This document shows, piece by piece, positions 27,929-36,422 of a stretch of DNA of 64,000 bases. The position numbers and the translations under genes were made by a program. How positions within the stretch are numbered: position 1 is the stretch's first letter; each line of letters begins with the position of its first letter. The stretch comes from Candidatus Hodarchaeota archaeon (lineage in GTDB: Archaea > Asgardarchaeota > Heimdallarchaeia > Hodarchaeales > Hodarchaeaceae): contig JAEOTM010000032.1 in NCBI GenBank assembly GCA_016839815.1, positions 62,001-126,000 on the forward strand, in the 5' to 3' direction. Under the pieces are notes generated by a model. The model made no database searches, was not told where the DNA came from, and saw only the letters and a program-made list of their open reading frames with translations.

Positions 27929-29047
27929 CTAGACTTCATCTAATAGCGTTTTTGTAAAATCCACGAAACTTCCATTGTCCTGGATGTGTTCCATTTCCTT
28001 ACTCTGGAGAACTGGATCCCAGTTCTTCCATCCTCTATTTTGTGCTTCTCTGAGATTTCGTAATGCTTTGTCTACCTCATACTGAGTAGCATAGGATCGA
28101 GCAGCCAATACATAAACCCATATAGGAACTTTACCTAGTTTAAAAGCTCGCTCAAAATCCTCTATTGCTTTTCCATACTGACTCTGATAGAAATATCTCA
28201 TTCCTTTCTCTGCATAGTGTTCTGCCTCATCAAACATGCATATATAGTGAACATAATCACGTTCTTTCGTAAAACCTACTTTTTCTGCAACAGCTATTGA
28301 ACCATAATTGAGATTATCACAATGCCAGCCTACTGTTTTAAACCCTATAGATAGACAATGATCAATAGTTGCTGCCGCGGTAAGTGCCCCTAAACCTTTC
28401 ATTCGATAAGATGCTGTTGTGATTATTCCGATTTCACATTCATCCCCACTCTCACAATCAGCATTAATCCAGACAACCACTTTATTTCTGTGAACTAAAC
28501 ACTTTCCAAAGCCCATTCTAACTTGATCTTCCAAATTTGATTCAATCCACTCTTGAATGTCATCAGGAAATTCAAAGGATTCGGTAGCAAAAGTTGAATC
28601 AATTTGATGAAGATCATAGCCGTTAGGGATTTTGTTTTTCCATTCAAGTGAAATTTTGTTGCAGGAAAAGTGAATCCGATGAGAGGGGAGAGGAGTTCTA
28701 ATATCAAATATCTCTGGGAAAGTTTTTCTCCATTCATCGCTGTCTATATGAAAGAAAAGGTATGAAAGAAAGTTTGGATTGACAGGAGAGTAAAACTGTT
28801 TTTTTAGAATCATATCTTGAATTAAGACCTTAAGTCCCTGATTAAACTCCTCATTATGTGAATTTCCAGCCAGAAACCAACCCTCGGTTGAAGCCATGAA
28901 GCCACTCGTAGGATTATCACTATCATTGACCCAAATTTTCCCCTGGGAAGGCCCTTCGATTACAGCTCTAACTACTACTTGATAATCAAATCCCTTGAAT
29001 AAAACTCTTGTATTAGGGTAAAACTGTCTTTTCAGTTCGTGGAATAT
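27929..29047 (-). CDS. GNAT acetyltransferase with TPR-like tail; apparent ATA start
   Basis: The central and C-terminal parts show a GNAT core (CEIGIITTASYRMKGLGALTAAATI, and later VAEKVGF) and about 90 helical residues with TPR character (GKAIEDFERAFKLGK, VDKALRNLREAQ). The longest frame with a normal start begins at 28897, but coding continues 50 codons upstream without a stop, reading RAVIEGPSQGKIWVND, the usual N-terminal part of this family. That extension has no ATG, GTG or TTG. It does have an ATA at 29047 with AAAGGTG (29055-29061) seven bases ahead. Either ATA is used, or the start codon was lost. Confidence 0.8.
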   Translation of the reverse strand: MFHELKRQFYPNTRVLFKGFDYQVVVRAVIEGPSQGKIWVNDSDNPTSGFMASTEGWFLAGNSHNEEFNQGLKVLIQDMILKKQFYSPVNPNFLSYLFFHIDSDEWRKTFPEIFDIRTPLPSHRIHFSCNKISLEWKNKIPNGYDLHQIDSTFATESFEFPDDIQEWIESNLEDQVRMGFGKCLVHRNKVVVWINADCESGDECEIGIITTASYRMKGLGALTAAATIDHCLSIGFKTVGWHCDNLNYGSIAVAEKVGFTKERDYVHYICMFDEAEHYAEKGMRYFYQSQYGKAIEDFERAFKLGKVPIWVYVLAARSYATQYEVDKALRNLREAQNRGWKNWDPVLQSKEMEHIQDNGSFVDFTKTLLDEV

Positions 29048-29290
29048 GGTACAACACCTTTAGAAGTTAATTTTCGTATCTCTTCTAAAATGAATTTATA
29101 AAACTATGTCATACGGCAAGAACTCATTTACAGAAGACTTATAAGATTATTCAACTAGTTTCTAGCAACAGTTTGTAGTACAGACCGTTAAGATATTATT
29201 AAAAATGAAAAAAGGAGGAGATCATCTATCCTGATCAATGAGATTATTGCTTTGCTTCAGCTTGTATCTGAGAAATAACACCGCTTGTAA

Positions 29291-29698
29291 TTAGCTATAA
29301 CAATACGTGCCCAACAGTAGTAATGCTTGAACACCAGCCAATGAGAGATGTCCAATGATATCGTTCAATGGTAAAAATTGTGCTACAAATAACACCCAAA
29401 ATATTCCCAAAATTAACCCTATTTTTATGAATACACCTTGATTGAGAATTAAGTATCCCATTACTACTTCTAATACCACAATTAAGAGTATGACTAACTT
29501 TTCATTGGGAATAATGAGTTTTTCTAAAAATTCTCTTTGGATCGGAAGACGTGTATTTTCTAAGCAAACGGCCCATAAATATTCGGTATTATTGATTGTA
29601 TGAAACAAATTAAAAACTGCTGAAATTAAGTAAAACAATCCTAATAGAACCCGACTCACAGTTAATATAGTTACGATTTCACCTTCAAACAAGGACAA
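29291..29698 (-). CDS. DoxX/MauE-like small membrane protein
   Basis: A 135-residue protein with four hydrophobic helices (about 9-30, 65-85, 88-108, 112-132), the pattern of DoxX-type proteins: LTVSRVLLGLFYLISAVFN at the start and a second block with VLEVVMGYLIL. The family includes a thiosulfate:quinone oxidoreductase subunit (DoxD) but is mostly uncharacterised, so a role in sulfur metabolism is suggested only by its position between the two sulfur operons. Confidence 0.75.
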   Translation of the reverse strand: MSLFEGEIVTILTVSRVLLGLFYLISAVFNLFHTINNTEYLWAVCLENTRLPIQREFLEKLIIPNEKLVILLIVVLEVVMGYLILNQGVFIKIGLILGIFWVLFVAQFLPLNDIIGHLSLAGVQALLLLGTYCYS

Positions 29699-29999
29699 AC
29701 TATCAATCCTTCAATATACCGTTAATTAAAGGCTTTAATGATAGGATTTTAAGAATTTCTTCATGAGATCAGCTTGAAAATGTGAAAGATTGATTCTTAT
29801 CAACCCTAATCATATTGGAATGCTATTCGGATAGATGTAGTCCATATTAGTTTATAAAGTTCGCGTGTACGCTGAATGGTACTGTTTACACCTGGTTTCA
29901 CTTGAATTAATGCGATTTTAGTTTCAACATTGTATACATTTTACCAGAAACAATTTTGAGTTTAAAAGAAAAAAAAGAAGAATCAAAGATTCTTGATTA
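29699..29999. other. Intergenic region between the DoxX-like gene and the sulfur operon
   Basis: About 300 bases, AT-rich and without a credible gene. A TATA-like TTTATAAAG (near 29860) could serve the minus-strand DoxX-like gene with a long leader. I see no other structure. Confidence 0.5.
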
Positions 30000-30563
30000 T
30001 TAATCGTGACTGATCGCTTTTTTCTGTATCAGAGAAATAACCCCACAAGCACCACAGCGGTTCTGACAAGAATGATCATCGAAAAGTTGCTTTACAGAGT
30101 TTGGATGATTGAATAACCAGAAGGGTTTGTCAGCAAATCCTTCTGTTTCTTTAACGAAGAAGCTATTCCGTCTTTTTACTCCTGGAAGATGACTAAGGGG
30201 AAAAGTATCGATAAATTTACTAATTTTCTCCCTCGAATCAGCTACTAAACAGATAACAAGATTATACTCAAAACCTGAAACAGAGAACATCGCGGTAACC
30301 AAAGGACAATCTTGGAAATATTCCAAGATTGCTTGTTCAGTATCGGGATTTGTTATTTCAATAAAGGATAGAGCATGACTAAATTTGAGCTGTGTGATAT
30401 TAATTCCAATACCTGGAGAAATCAGATTTTTTTCCTCAAGATCATCAAATCTCGCTTTAATAGTTCCTTTAGCATAGCTTAAGTCTTTTGCAGCTTGATT
30501 AAAAGAACAACGTGGATGCTTTTGAAAATAATCAATAATTTTCTTGTCTTTTTCGTCTATCAT
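30000..30563 (-). CDS. Lrp-type regulator with C-terminal cysteine cluster
   Basis: A 187-residue regulator with an N-terminal HTH (CSFNQAAKDLSYAKGTIKARFDDLEE), an Lrp-like sensor half (ALSFIEITNPDTEQAILEYFQDCP, FSVSGFEYNLVICLV), and an unusual tail with SCQNRCGACG (Cys166, Cys170, Cys173). The CxxxCxxC set could bind a metal or Fe-S cluster, or sense persulfide. It is the last gene of the tusA-dsrE2-dsrE-tusA-sqr unit, 40 bases after the SQR-like gene, so it probably controls that operon. Confidence 0.85.
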   Translation of the reverse strand: MIDEKDKKIIDYFQKHPRCSFNQAAKDLSYAKGTIKARFDDLEEKNLISPGIGINITQLKFSHALSFIEITNPDTEQAILEYFQDCPLVTAMFSVSGFEYNLVICLVADSREKISKFIDTFPLSHLPGVKRRNSFFVKETEGFADKPFWLFNHPNSVKQLFDDHSCQNRCGACGVISLIQKKAISHD

Positions 30564-30603
30564 GCTCTAGAAACCTCTATTTATAACGTTCCCATTTTTT
30601 CTC

Positions 30604-31776
30604 TCACATTCGACCTGATAGGAATCCATAGAAATATAGAAACCGTTGGTACTTCTTAAAATAATAGAATAACCGATTTGAGATATAACCCAAACCAAAG
30701 GGAGGACGATTGTAATTAAAATCGAAAAACATAGCGGAAGTTAGGGAAGTCATCACTAAACAGGTTGCGTGTCCATTATATTTCTCTTTAACCTCAGAAA
30801 TATCAATCTTTCCTTTGAGTACATCAACTAGGTTATGAGCTACCGCCATAGCCTGATAGTGGGCTGAAGAACCCGCTTTAGATACAGGTAGGTTTGCAGT
30901 ATCACCAAGAGCGAAAATAAAGGGAAATTCCTCATTTTGAAGAGTTTTTGTATTCACATTCACCCAACCAGATTCATCTGCGATCGGACTACCCTGGAGG
31001 TAAAGCTGCCCCGTATGAGGGGGAACCATAAGAAGAAGATCATATTCAATTTCATCACCTTCAAGTGATTCAACTACCTTCTTATCAGCATGAATTGTTT
31101 CTGTATTGAAGAAAGTATGTAAATTAATGTTTTTCTTGGCAAATTTCTTCTCTATATGAACATTCGCCTTTTCAATTGAAAAAGCACCACCAATCGGGCT
31201 CAAGTAATGTAAATTCGTTTTATTACGTAATTTTTTTCGTCTTAGGAAATGTTCCATCATAAATATTCCTTCGAGAGGAGCAACAGGACATTTGAAGGGG
31301 AGATCGGCAATACCAACAACAACATTCCCGCCTGTACCCTTTTCTACAAAATCATCAAGGCTTTTGCGTAATTCATGAATTCCTTCTTCGTTATAATAAT
31401 GATTAGCGCCTTCTTTGAAGCCAGGAACACTATCATAGTCATAATGAGCTCCTGTAGCAATAACTAGATAGTCGAAGGAAAGATTGTTTCCACTAGCAAA
31501 GGAAACAGATTTGTTCTCAATATCTAAGCCAGTAACCTCTTCCTTAAGTATGTTAACTCGCTTATTAACGACTTTTCGAACTGGTTTATACATAGAATTC
31601 AGTGATTTCTTATCAAAGATCCTAAAAGGTAGATCCGCCTCATAAAAAACATTATCTTGTTTTGAGACTAATGTAACGTCAGCTTGTTTTTTAGCTTTAC
31701 GTCCTAGAAGGTTTGCAACAATTACTCCTCCAGTACCTCCTCCTAGTATAACAACTTTGGCTTTTTCTTGACTCAT
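30604..31776 (-). CDS. Sulfide:quinone oxidoreductase-like FAD protein
   Basis: A 390-residue flavoprotein of the SQR/FCSD type: FAD motif ILGGGTGG, the strand DYLVIATGAHYD, the second flavin motif FIFALGDTANLP, and a C-terminal aromatic, basic segment (FYYFKKYQRFLYFYGF) that could seat on the membrane. Two cysteines fit redox positions: Cys163 in FKCPVAPLEG and Cys339 in ATCLVMTS. A third family Cys near 128 is absent. It would oxidise sulfide to sulfane sulfur and pass electrons to quinone. It lies in the operon with two TusA and two DsrE proteins. Confidence 0.88.
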   Translation of the reverse strand: MSQEKAKVVILGGGTGGVIVANLLGRKAKKQADVTLVSKQDNVFYEADLPFRIFDKKSLNSMYKPVRKVVNKRVNILKEEVTGLDIENKSVSFASGNNLSFDYLVIATGAHYDYDSVPGFKEGANHYYNEEGIHELRKSLDDFVEKGTGGNVVVGIADLPFKCPVAPLEGIFMMEHFLRRKKLRNKTNLHYLSPIGGAFSIEKANVHIEKKFAKKNINLHTFFNTETIHADKKVVESLEGDEIEYDLLLMVPPHTGQLYLQGSPIADESGWVNVNTKTLQNEEFPFIFALGDTANLPVSKAGSSAHYQAMAVAHNLVDVLKGKIDISEVKEKYNGHATCLVMTSLTSAMFFDFNYNRPPFGLGYISNRLFYYFKKYQRFLYFYGFLSGRM

Positions 31777-31807
31777 ATGATCACCAAAAAAATAGGAATA
31801 AGGAAAA

Positions 31808-32050
31808 CTATCGTGCTTTCCTTACTTGAAATCTTGTGTACCCGTTTTCTTCAACAACGGCTACCATCTCATGTTTAGCTTTCTCAACCCACTTAGGGAT
31901 GTCTTTTATTGAGCCTGCGTCTTTAGACCAGACTTCGTATACTTTCCCAGTCTCTCCTTTTTTGATGGATTTAATCAATTCCATTAAGGGACCTGGACAA
32001 AAAGCATTTCTTGCATCCATAACTTTGTCTGCTTGTACTTCATTACTCAT
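31808..32050 (-). CDS. tusA: TusA family sulfur carrier, second copy
   Basis: An 80-residue TusA-like protein with MDARNAFCPGPLMELIKSI (active Cys in CPGP) and SKDAGSIKDIPKWVEKAKHE in the second half. It lies between the DsrE-like and SQR-like genes, with gaps of 28 and 31 bases, so one transcript is likely. It differs enough from the other two copies to serve other partners. Confidence 0.92.
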   Translation of the reverse strand: MSNEVQADKVMDARNAFCPGPLMELIKSIKKGETGKVYEVWSKDAGSIKDIPKWVEKAKHEMVAVVEENGYTRFQVRKAR

Positions 32051-32078
32051 ATTAATACACCTTTTGTTAAAATTTAAT

Positions 32079-32489
32079 TTAAAGAAACATTACCCGATCA
32101 GCAAGCATTGCCTCTTCAGCAAGAGTATTGACTCCTGCGATTTTATCAACCATAGGAAGAAGATCTTCTTTTTCTAATCCTAAGATTTCTGTGATTTGAA
32201 CACAGGCTACAATTGTTACTTCTCCCAGATCTTTCAAATCTTCGAGCAGCTCTTTCCAATGCAGCAAATTTCCAGCCTTTCTTGCCTGATTGACTTTTTC
32301 TACCACTTCAGGGTAGATACTAGTGACATCTGGTTCAGGAGGAGCATCCTTTTTCAAGGCATAAACCGCATCGTGCATGAAGAAAATAAGTACTTCATGG
32401 TCACTGGTTACCGCTCCAGATGCTATAATTGCTAAGGTCTGCAGTTTATCAGTAGCCGCAGAATCACAAACCATAAGAAATTTTCCCAT
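32079..32489 (-). CDS. dsrE: DsrE-like sulfur-transfer protein
   Basis: A 136-residue protein of the DsrE/F fold. It opens with a strand KFLMVCDSAATDKLQTLAIIASGAV, has DHEVLIFFMHDAVYAL, and a later VTIVACVQITEILGL strand with the conserved Cys. It ends in a hydrophobic strand (ADRVMFL). It is embedded between the DsrE2-like and TusA genes. By family it is a persulfide carrier or TusA partner. Confidence 0.85.
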   Translation of the reverse strand: MGKFLMVCDSAATDKLQTLAIIASGAVTSDHEVLIFFMHDAVYALKKDAPPEPDVTSIYPEVVEKVNQARKAGNLLHWKELLEDLKDLGEVTIVACVQITEILGLEKEDLLPMVDKIAGVNTLAEEAMLADRVMFL

Positions 32490-32523
32490 CTAACTCACCT
32501 AGAAAAAATAAGAAAAGAGAAAA

Positions 32524-33012
32524 TTACATGAAAAGGGTGATATCAGCATCTTTCGCAAATTCAAGGAATGTTGCTGCACCACCAGTCTCGACACCATCAA
32601 TAATATCGGATTTTTTAATGCCCATGACATCCTGGGTCATCTGACAGGCGATCATACGAACTCCACCTTCAATACAGGCTTCACGGAGTTCCTCAAATTT
32701 TGCGACATTAGCCTTTTTCATCCAGCTTTTCATCATCATCGTCGCAATCCGGGTCATTCCAGGCAACATTCCCATCCAATTTGGAACGGGTATTAGTCCG
32801 AATGCTTTCGGTGCTGCAGGATTAGCTATGGGGCTAACTTTGAGGTCCTTACTACGTTTTTTGTGAATTAGATCGAAACCATAGAATGTAAAGAAAATCG
32901 CGACTTCCATATCCATGGCCACACCTGTTGAAGCTAGGAGAACAGGGGGATAAGCTGCATCAAGAGTTCCTTGGGATGCAATAATTGCCATACGTTTAGG
33001 TTTTTCACTCAT
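32524..33012 (-). CDS. DsrE2-like (DsrE/DsrF/DrsH) protein
   Basis: A 162-residue member of the DsrE2-type family. Marks are MAIIASQGTLDAAYPPVLLASTGVAMDMEVAIFF-type first strands, a long Met-rich middle (NWMGMLPGMTRIATMMMKSWMKK) that may contact membrane or lipid, and the Cys strand VRMIACQMTQDVMGI. The C-terminal GGAATFLEFAKDADITLFM completes the fold. It starts 13 bases after tusA. DsrE2 proteins travel with TusA and are thought to exchange sulfur with it. Confidence 0.9.
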   Translation of the reverse strand: MSEKPKRMAIIASQGTLDAAYPPVLLASTGVAMDMEVAIFFTFYGFDLIHKKRSKDLKVSPIANPAAPKAFGLIPVPNWMGMLPGMTRIATMMMKSWMKKANVAKFEELREACIEGGVRMIACQMTQDVMGIKKSDIIDGVETGGAATFLEFAKDADITLFM

Positions 33013-33025
33013 AATGTCGCATCCT

Positions 33026-33262
33026 TTACTTCATTCGTTTGACTAAATATCGATAATCTTTTGGACCTAACTCTTCAGAAGAAAGAAGATCTTGTCCAGT
33101 GGTACGTGTCCAAGCAGGAATATCAGCCATACTTCCAGGGTCAGTTGATAGTATTTCTAAAATTTGACCGATTTCCATTTCTTTCAAAGCTTTCTTTGAT
33201 TTTAGAACTGGCATTGGGCAACTCAAGCCGCGCGCATCTAAGGTTTTATGTACTTGACTCAT
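33026..33262 (-). CDS. tusA: TusA family sulfur carrier, third copy, first gene of the operon
   Basis: A 78-residue TusA-like protein with LDARGLSCPMPVLKSKKAL (Cys15 in CPxP) and STDPGSMADIPAWTRT. The ATG at 33262 is chosen: AAGGATG lies eight bases upstream and it fits the family length. A frame running back to a TTG at 33388 would add an unrelated 42-residue leader. It leads the six-gene sulfur operon. Its promoter is flanked by an inverted repeat (33449-33474), leaving a leader of about 170 bases. Confidence 0.92.
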   Translation of the reverse strand: MSQVHKTLDARGLSCPMPVLKSKKALKEMEIGQILEILSTDPGSMADIPAWTRTTGQDLLSSEELGPKDYRYLVKRMK

Positions 33263-33448
33263 ATTATTTTCATCCTTAAGTGTTTGATTAAGTGTTTCTT
33301 TGTTATTACCATTATTTGTAGTGAATAGTTCCAAAATCTTTGAATCTTTGGCTAGGAATTCCGAACTAAGGATGGTTTGAGGTTTCAAACCACCGTTTGG
33401 ATTGTTAAGAGTGGTTATGTGCGTTGAAACTATTCAATGTACAGCTTT

Positions 33449-33474
33449 GCCAATGAGTTTATAAATCAATTGGC
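33449..33474 (-). promoter_or_regulatory. TATA box flanked by inverted repeat, promoter/operator of the sulfur operon
   Basis: TTTATAAA (33458-33465) is bracketed by GCCAAT (33449-33454) and ATTGGC (33469-33474), a perfect 6-bp dyad. A dimer bound there would cover the TATA box. The Lrp-type regulators of the two sulfur units are natural candidates. Confidence 0.5.
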
Positions 33475-33585
33475 GAAGTGGACACAAAGGCATCTATTGC
33501 CGTAATTTCTCTATTTCTTAACTATAGAAGAGATTTTTTGTAATAAATTACTCTATATACTGGAAAATGGGAAAAAAGAGGGATT

Positions 33586-33666
33586 AAGTCTAATTTAATT
33601 TTTACTCCATGCAAAAAAAATTACCCCGTAGATACCTCTGATGGTATCTTTAAGTTGATTAGACTT
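33586..33666. other. Nested inverted repeats, candidate structured RNA
   Basis: Outer arms AAGTCTAAT (33586-33594) and ATTAGACTT (33658-33666) enclose an inner hairpin AGATACC (33630-33636), TCTGAT, GGTATCT (33643-33649). A stretch with eight A lies between. No protein frame fits. It lies in a 670-base gap between the sulfur operon and the large surface protein. It could be a small RNA, a decayed element or a protein binding site. Confidence 0.4.
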
Positions 33667-33677
33667 CTTTTTCAATC

Positions 33678-33695
33678 ATTGACCAATTGGTCAAT
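33678..33695. promoter_or_regulatory. 18-bp perfect palindrome
   Basis: ATTGACCAATTGGTCAAT is a perfect palindrome of 18 bases. It is about 210 bases upstream of the sulfur operon promoter and 360 before the surface protein gene. Its core (CCAATTGG) resembles the arms GCCAAT/ATTGGC around the operon's TATA box, so both may be bound by one regulator. The rest of 33700-34050 shows only a TATA-like AGATATAAAC near 33963. Confidence 0.5.
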
Positions 33696-34056
33696 TAGCC
33701 TCTACTTCAAATTAAAATTCTCTTTTTGGTAAAACAATGATAAAACTCGAAAAATTATTTCCTTCTGGATATTTTCCTTCCTATTTAAAATTAAACTCTA
33801 ACTATTCAATAAAAAGGCTGTATCATATCCTTTAGGGAAATTCTTGAGATTGGATTCAATAATTTGTTCTGAAATTTCCTTTCGATCTCTTCACGTTTTG
33901 GTGTTGAAAATTTTTGATATTTATAACCATATACTCACTGTTGTCAGAATATTGAGAGGTCAGAGATATAAACCTTTATCTAATCTGGTATACAGAGAGC
34001 TAGAATAATTCCTCAATGAAGATCATCATTAATCAAAAGCCTGTGAGGGGTTTAAT

Positions 34057-36324
34057 ATGACCAAGGAACTAAAATCACTTTTAATTTTGTTTGTTTTAAT
34101 TCTTCTACTACCAAACATAAGGTATACATCTGAAAAAAACCAATTAAAAATCATTCAAACTGATCTTTCCTCAAGAATTGCAGAAAATGTCTTATATAAT
34201 ACAACACTTACAGTTACAGCTCCATTAGGATATTCTATGCTTGAATCCACTCCAATTATACTTAATTTATCCCTTTTAGCAAGTGCTCTCCCACCATCTG
34301 TTGATCCATTTGGATTAGATACCCCTGATTCTTCTGATGATATTAAGTGGAATGCTGCATTTGTCACCTATGAGGATTCACTAATTCCATCTCAAGTAGA
34401 TGATGTAGATACTATCCCTGGATATTCAGAAAAAGATGAATTATTATTTGCATTACCAGATTCAGTAAACCTAGCTAGTGGAGAAAGTAGTTCGTTTTCC
34501 ATCTATTTCAGTCAAAAAGATCTCAATCTACCTCCCCCATATTTTCCAGAAGTCTGTAGTATCACTCCTTATTCAAAACTCGAAGAAATTGATGACCTCT
34601 GGCCTGAACTAATCGACCCTGATGATGGTGCCTACTATATTGGTAATGAAATCGTTCAAGGAGCCGTTTTAAGATCCGCTGCATGGTCATCAGGAGCTAT
34701 TTATGAATTATCTTTGCTAGATGACCAAGGAGAGTCACGATTTGATATCATAAAGGAGAAATTCCCTTTCCCATCAGAAATTTGGAAATGGTCACGATTT
34801 GCTCGAATTGAAGAGTTTACCTCACAAAATCAGTATGCAACTCACCCTTATCCAGGTAAACTGATCAATCTAATACCTGGCCCGATTCGCGCCCGAATTA
34901 CGGTACAAAGTACTCAACCTTATACATTTAATAAATACGGAGAACCTGGAGACCAACTAGATATTTATGGGGTTTATACTTACAGTGTCTATGCCAATCA
35001 AACCTACTTCGATTATTCAATAGATATTACGGGTTCTGAAGCAAACACTTCATCTGTGCTTCCTCTTGAGTATCAAAACCGGGAGTGGGGTGGTGGTAGA
35101 CCCGGTACATATTATAAAGGTATCTATGTTCCTGGATATACTGAAGATGAAGGTTATGGTGAAGGATGGGTTATGCGAGCGCCAGAGGATATTGATATGC
35201 ATAGTATCGACACAAGCGATTTCTCCTCCCCATGGTATCTCGAAGCGTTATTAGAGGGAACAACAATCACTCCTTCCTCCTGGGAACAACCAGATGATGA
35301 TAAGCTTGGTTATGGCTTTATTTTTGAAGATAGAGGTTTCAATAATATCTCCTGGAGTGCCTCAACTGAAGGAGTAAAGAACTTATATCATGGTGCTCAA
35401 TTCCCATTGAAAACAAGATATCATCCATTCGATGCTGATGTTCTTGGTGGCCAAGACAAAATTGCCTTCATGGAAGACAGATATGATGAATTTATTAAAC
35501 CACGGCCCACTCTTACTTTTAGTAGCTCTATTATTTCAGTGGCGGAGTTACCCTTTGACTCTCTCCTCATAAGTACACCAAAAGCCTCCCTCGACTTTGA
35601 TAATCATCTCTTAGATGTTGAAAACATTACCGCGTTTGCTACCGACGTGGCAGAATTTGTTAGTGATGCTAATGCTACTAAAGCCGCTTATCAGTTACTT
35701 CATTTTGATAATAACTCTGAAACGGGAATTACGGGGAATTTATCCTGGAATAATATTTCACAAACGTGGGAGGTAGAAAATATCGATGTATCTTCTCTAA
35801 ATCTTCACAATTCTTTTGTAGTAGTTGTTGAAATGGAAACTTCCACTTTAAGTGCAAAAAGTCCTCCTTCAGACTGTATTAGTGTTGGTGAAGATATATA
35901 CCCGCCAACCATAACGGCAATAGTTCAGAATCCTTCTGAAAACATTCGTTATACAGATCCTGTAGAAATCACTTGTCAGGTTTCAGATGAAAGTGGAATT
36001 TCAAAGGTAATTTTACGCTACCATAATGACAGTTGGATTGATGTTCCTATGGTTCTAGAAGCAGGGAAGTTCATTGGATCTATCCCTCCCCATTCAGGTG
36101 GAACAATGATTGAATATGAAATAAAGGCACTAGATAATTCTGATCGAGAAAATTCGGTTAGTACCGTTACTTTTAACTATACCGTTGAAACAGATGTGGA
36201 ATCCTCGACTACTAGATCATCCGTCCCAACTTCTACTGTAGATACCAAGATATCTTCTGGATTCACCTTTATTGGAGTCCTAATTTTAATCTGTGTCGGT
36301 TTAAGTTGGAAAAAGAGAAGGTAA
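34057..36324 (+). CDS. Large secreted, membrane-anchored surface protein
   Basis: A 755-residue protein with a signal peptide (LLILFVLILLLPNI), a long acidic extracellular region rich in Trp, Tyr, Asp and N-glycosylation-type NxS/T sites, an Ig/fibronectin-like domain near the C-terminus (about 620-710; PPTITAIVQNPSENI, VEITCQVSDESGISKVILRYHN), a Ser/Thr stalk (SSTTRSSVPTSTV) and a final membrane helix with KKRR. The catalytic function, if any, is not evident. GTGAGGGG precedes the ATG, and a TATA-like element lies near 33963. It is probably part of the cell envelope. Confidence 0.85.
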   Translation: MTKELKSLLILFVLILLLPNIRYTSEKNQLKIIQTDLSSRIAENVLYNTTLTVTAPLGYSMLESTPIILNLSLLASALPPSVDPFGLDTPDSSDDIKWNAAFVTYEDSLIPSQVDDVDTIPGYSEKDELLFALPDSVNLASGESSSFSIYFSQKDLNLPPPYFPEVCSITPYSKLEEIDDLWPELIDPDDGAYYIGNEIVQGAVLRSAAWSSGAIYELSLLDDQGESRFDIIKEKFPFPSEIWKWSRFARIEEFTSQNQYATHPYPGKLINLIPGPIRARITVQSTQPYTFNKYGEPGDQLDIYGVYTYSVYANQTYFDYSIDITGSEANTSSVLPLEYQNREWGGGRPGTYYKGIYVPGYTEDEGYGEGWVMRAPEDIDMHSIDTSDFSSPWYLEALLEGTTITPSSWEQPDDDKLGYGFIFEDRGFNNISWSASTEGVKNLYHGAQFPLKTRYHPFDADVLGGQDKIAFMEDRYDEFIKPRPTLTFSSSIISVAELPFDSLLISTPKASLDFDNHLLDVENITAFATDVAEFVSDANATKAAYQLLHFDNNSETGITGNLSWNNISQTWEVENIDVSSLNLHNSFVVVVEMETSTLSAKSPPSDCISVGEDIYPPTITAIVQNPSENIRYTDPVEITCQVSDESGISKVILRYHNDSWIDVPMVLEAGKFIGSIPPHSGGTMIEYEIKALDNSDRENSVSTVTFNYTVETDVESSTTRSSVPTSTVDTKISSGFTFIGVLILICVGLSWKKRR

Positions 36325-36422
36325 AAGTAGGTAATTGATGCTTCCTTTTCGGGAATCTATTACTACTATTCTCATCACCTTTTCTTCTCTTCCAAGATCA
36401 ATTTTTTATTAATTAACTGTAA

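Noticed and set aside
33263-33388. A 42-residue N-terminal extension of TusA from a TTG start.
   Set aside because: The ATG at 33262 has a better ribosome site and gives the normal TusA length; the added residues have no known counterpart.
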